DNA from: Hermatobates lingyangjiaoensis | Lineage: Eukaryota; Arthropoda; Insecta; Hemiptera; Hermatobatidae | Length of the DNA: 64,000 nt | Assembly: GCA_026182355.1 (NCBI GenBank) | Contig: JAPFBL010000566.1 | Coordinates: 248,001-312,000, forward strand | Direction: 5' to 3' | Shown here: in pieces, positions 41,801 through 42,538 of the stretch | Position numbering within the stretch: the first letter of the stretch is position 1 | How the letters are laid out: every line of letters begins with the position of its first letter | The notes under the pieces: generated by a model | Seen by the model: only the letters and a program-made list of their open reading frames with translations | Told to the model about the DNA's origin: nothing | Databases searched by the model: none | Translations under genes and position numbers: made by a program

Positions 41801-42498
41801 ATAACGACTTAGTCGCTCAGTCGTTATCAGCCTTTGGAGCGATTCACTTCTTTTCCTGAAGACGAGGACATCGAAATATAGTAGTGAGTTCAGTGGTTTC
41901 CTTTCTATGTGTTCTTTTGTTAAATTCTAGTTTATATATATATATATATATAATTAATGTTGGCAGCAGCTTCTGCGTTGACCAATTTCTTACTGATATT
42001 CTCTAGTTTCCTAACTAGTTTTCGGTAACTTTCGGGTATTTTCAAAGGAGTTCTGCTAACGACATGAAAGGAAAGAAGTTTAACACTAAACACTTTAAAC
42101 TAAAACTATAATTTGAAACTTAATCTAAAACACAAGCTTTCGACTCACATTAGCCATCATCAGGTAAAAACGAAAATATTAAACAAGGCAAAAAGGTACA
42201 GTACTAACCTTTTAAAATTAGTACTGTACCTTTTTGCCTTGTTTAATATTTTCGTTTTTACCTGATGATGGCTAATGTGAGCCGAAAGCTTGTGTTTTAG
42301 ATTAAGTTTCAAATTATAGTTTTAGTTTAAAGTGTTTAGTGTTCAACTTCTTTCCTTTCATGTCGTTAGCAGAACTCCTTTGGAAAATACCCGAAAGTTA
42401 CCGGAAACTAGAGAATATCAGTAAGAAATTGGTCAACGCAGAAGCTGCTGCCAACTTTAATTATACCTGTTTAAGAGAAGACCTGCTGCCTTCATACA

Positions 42499-42538
<40 letters not shown>

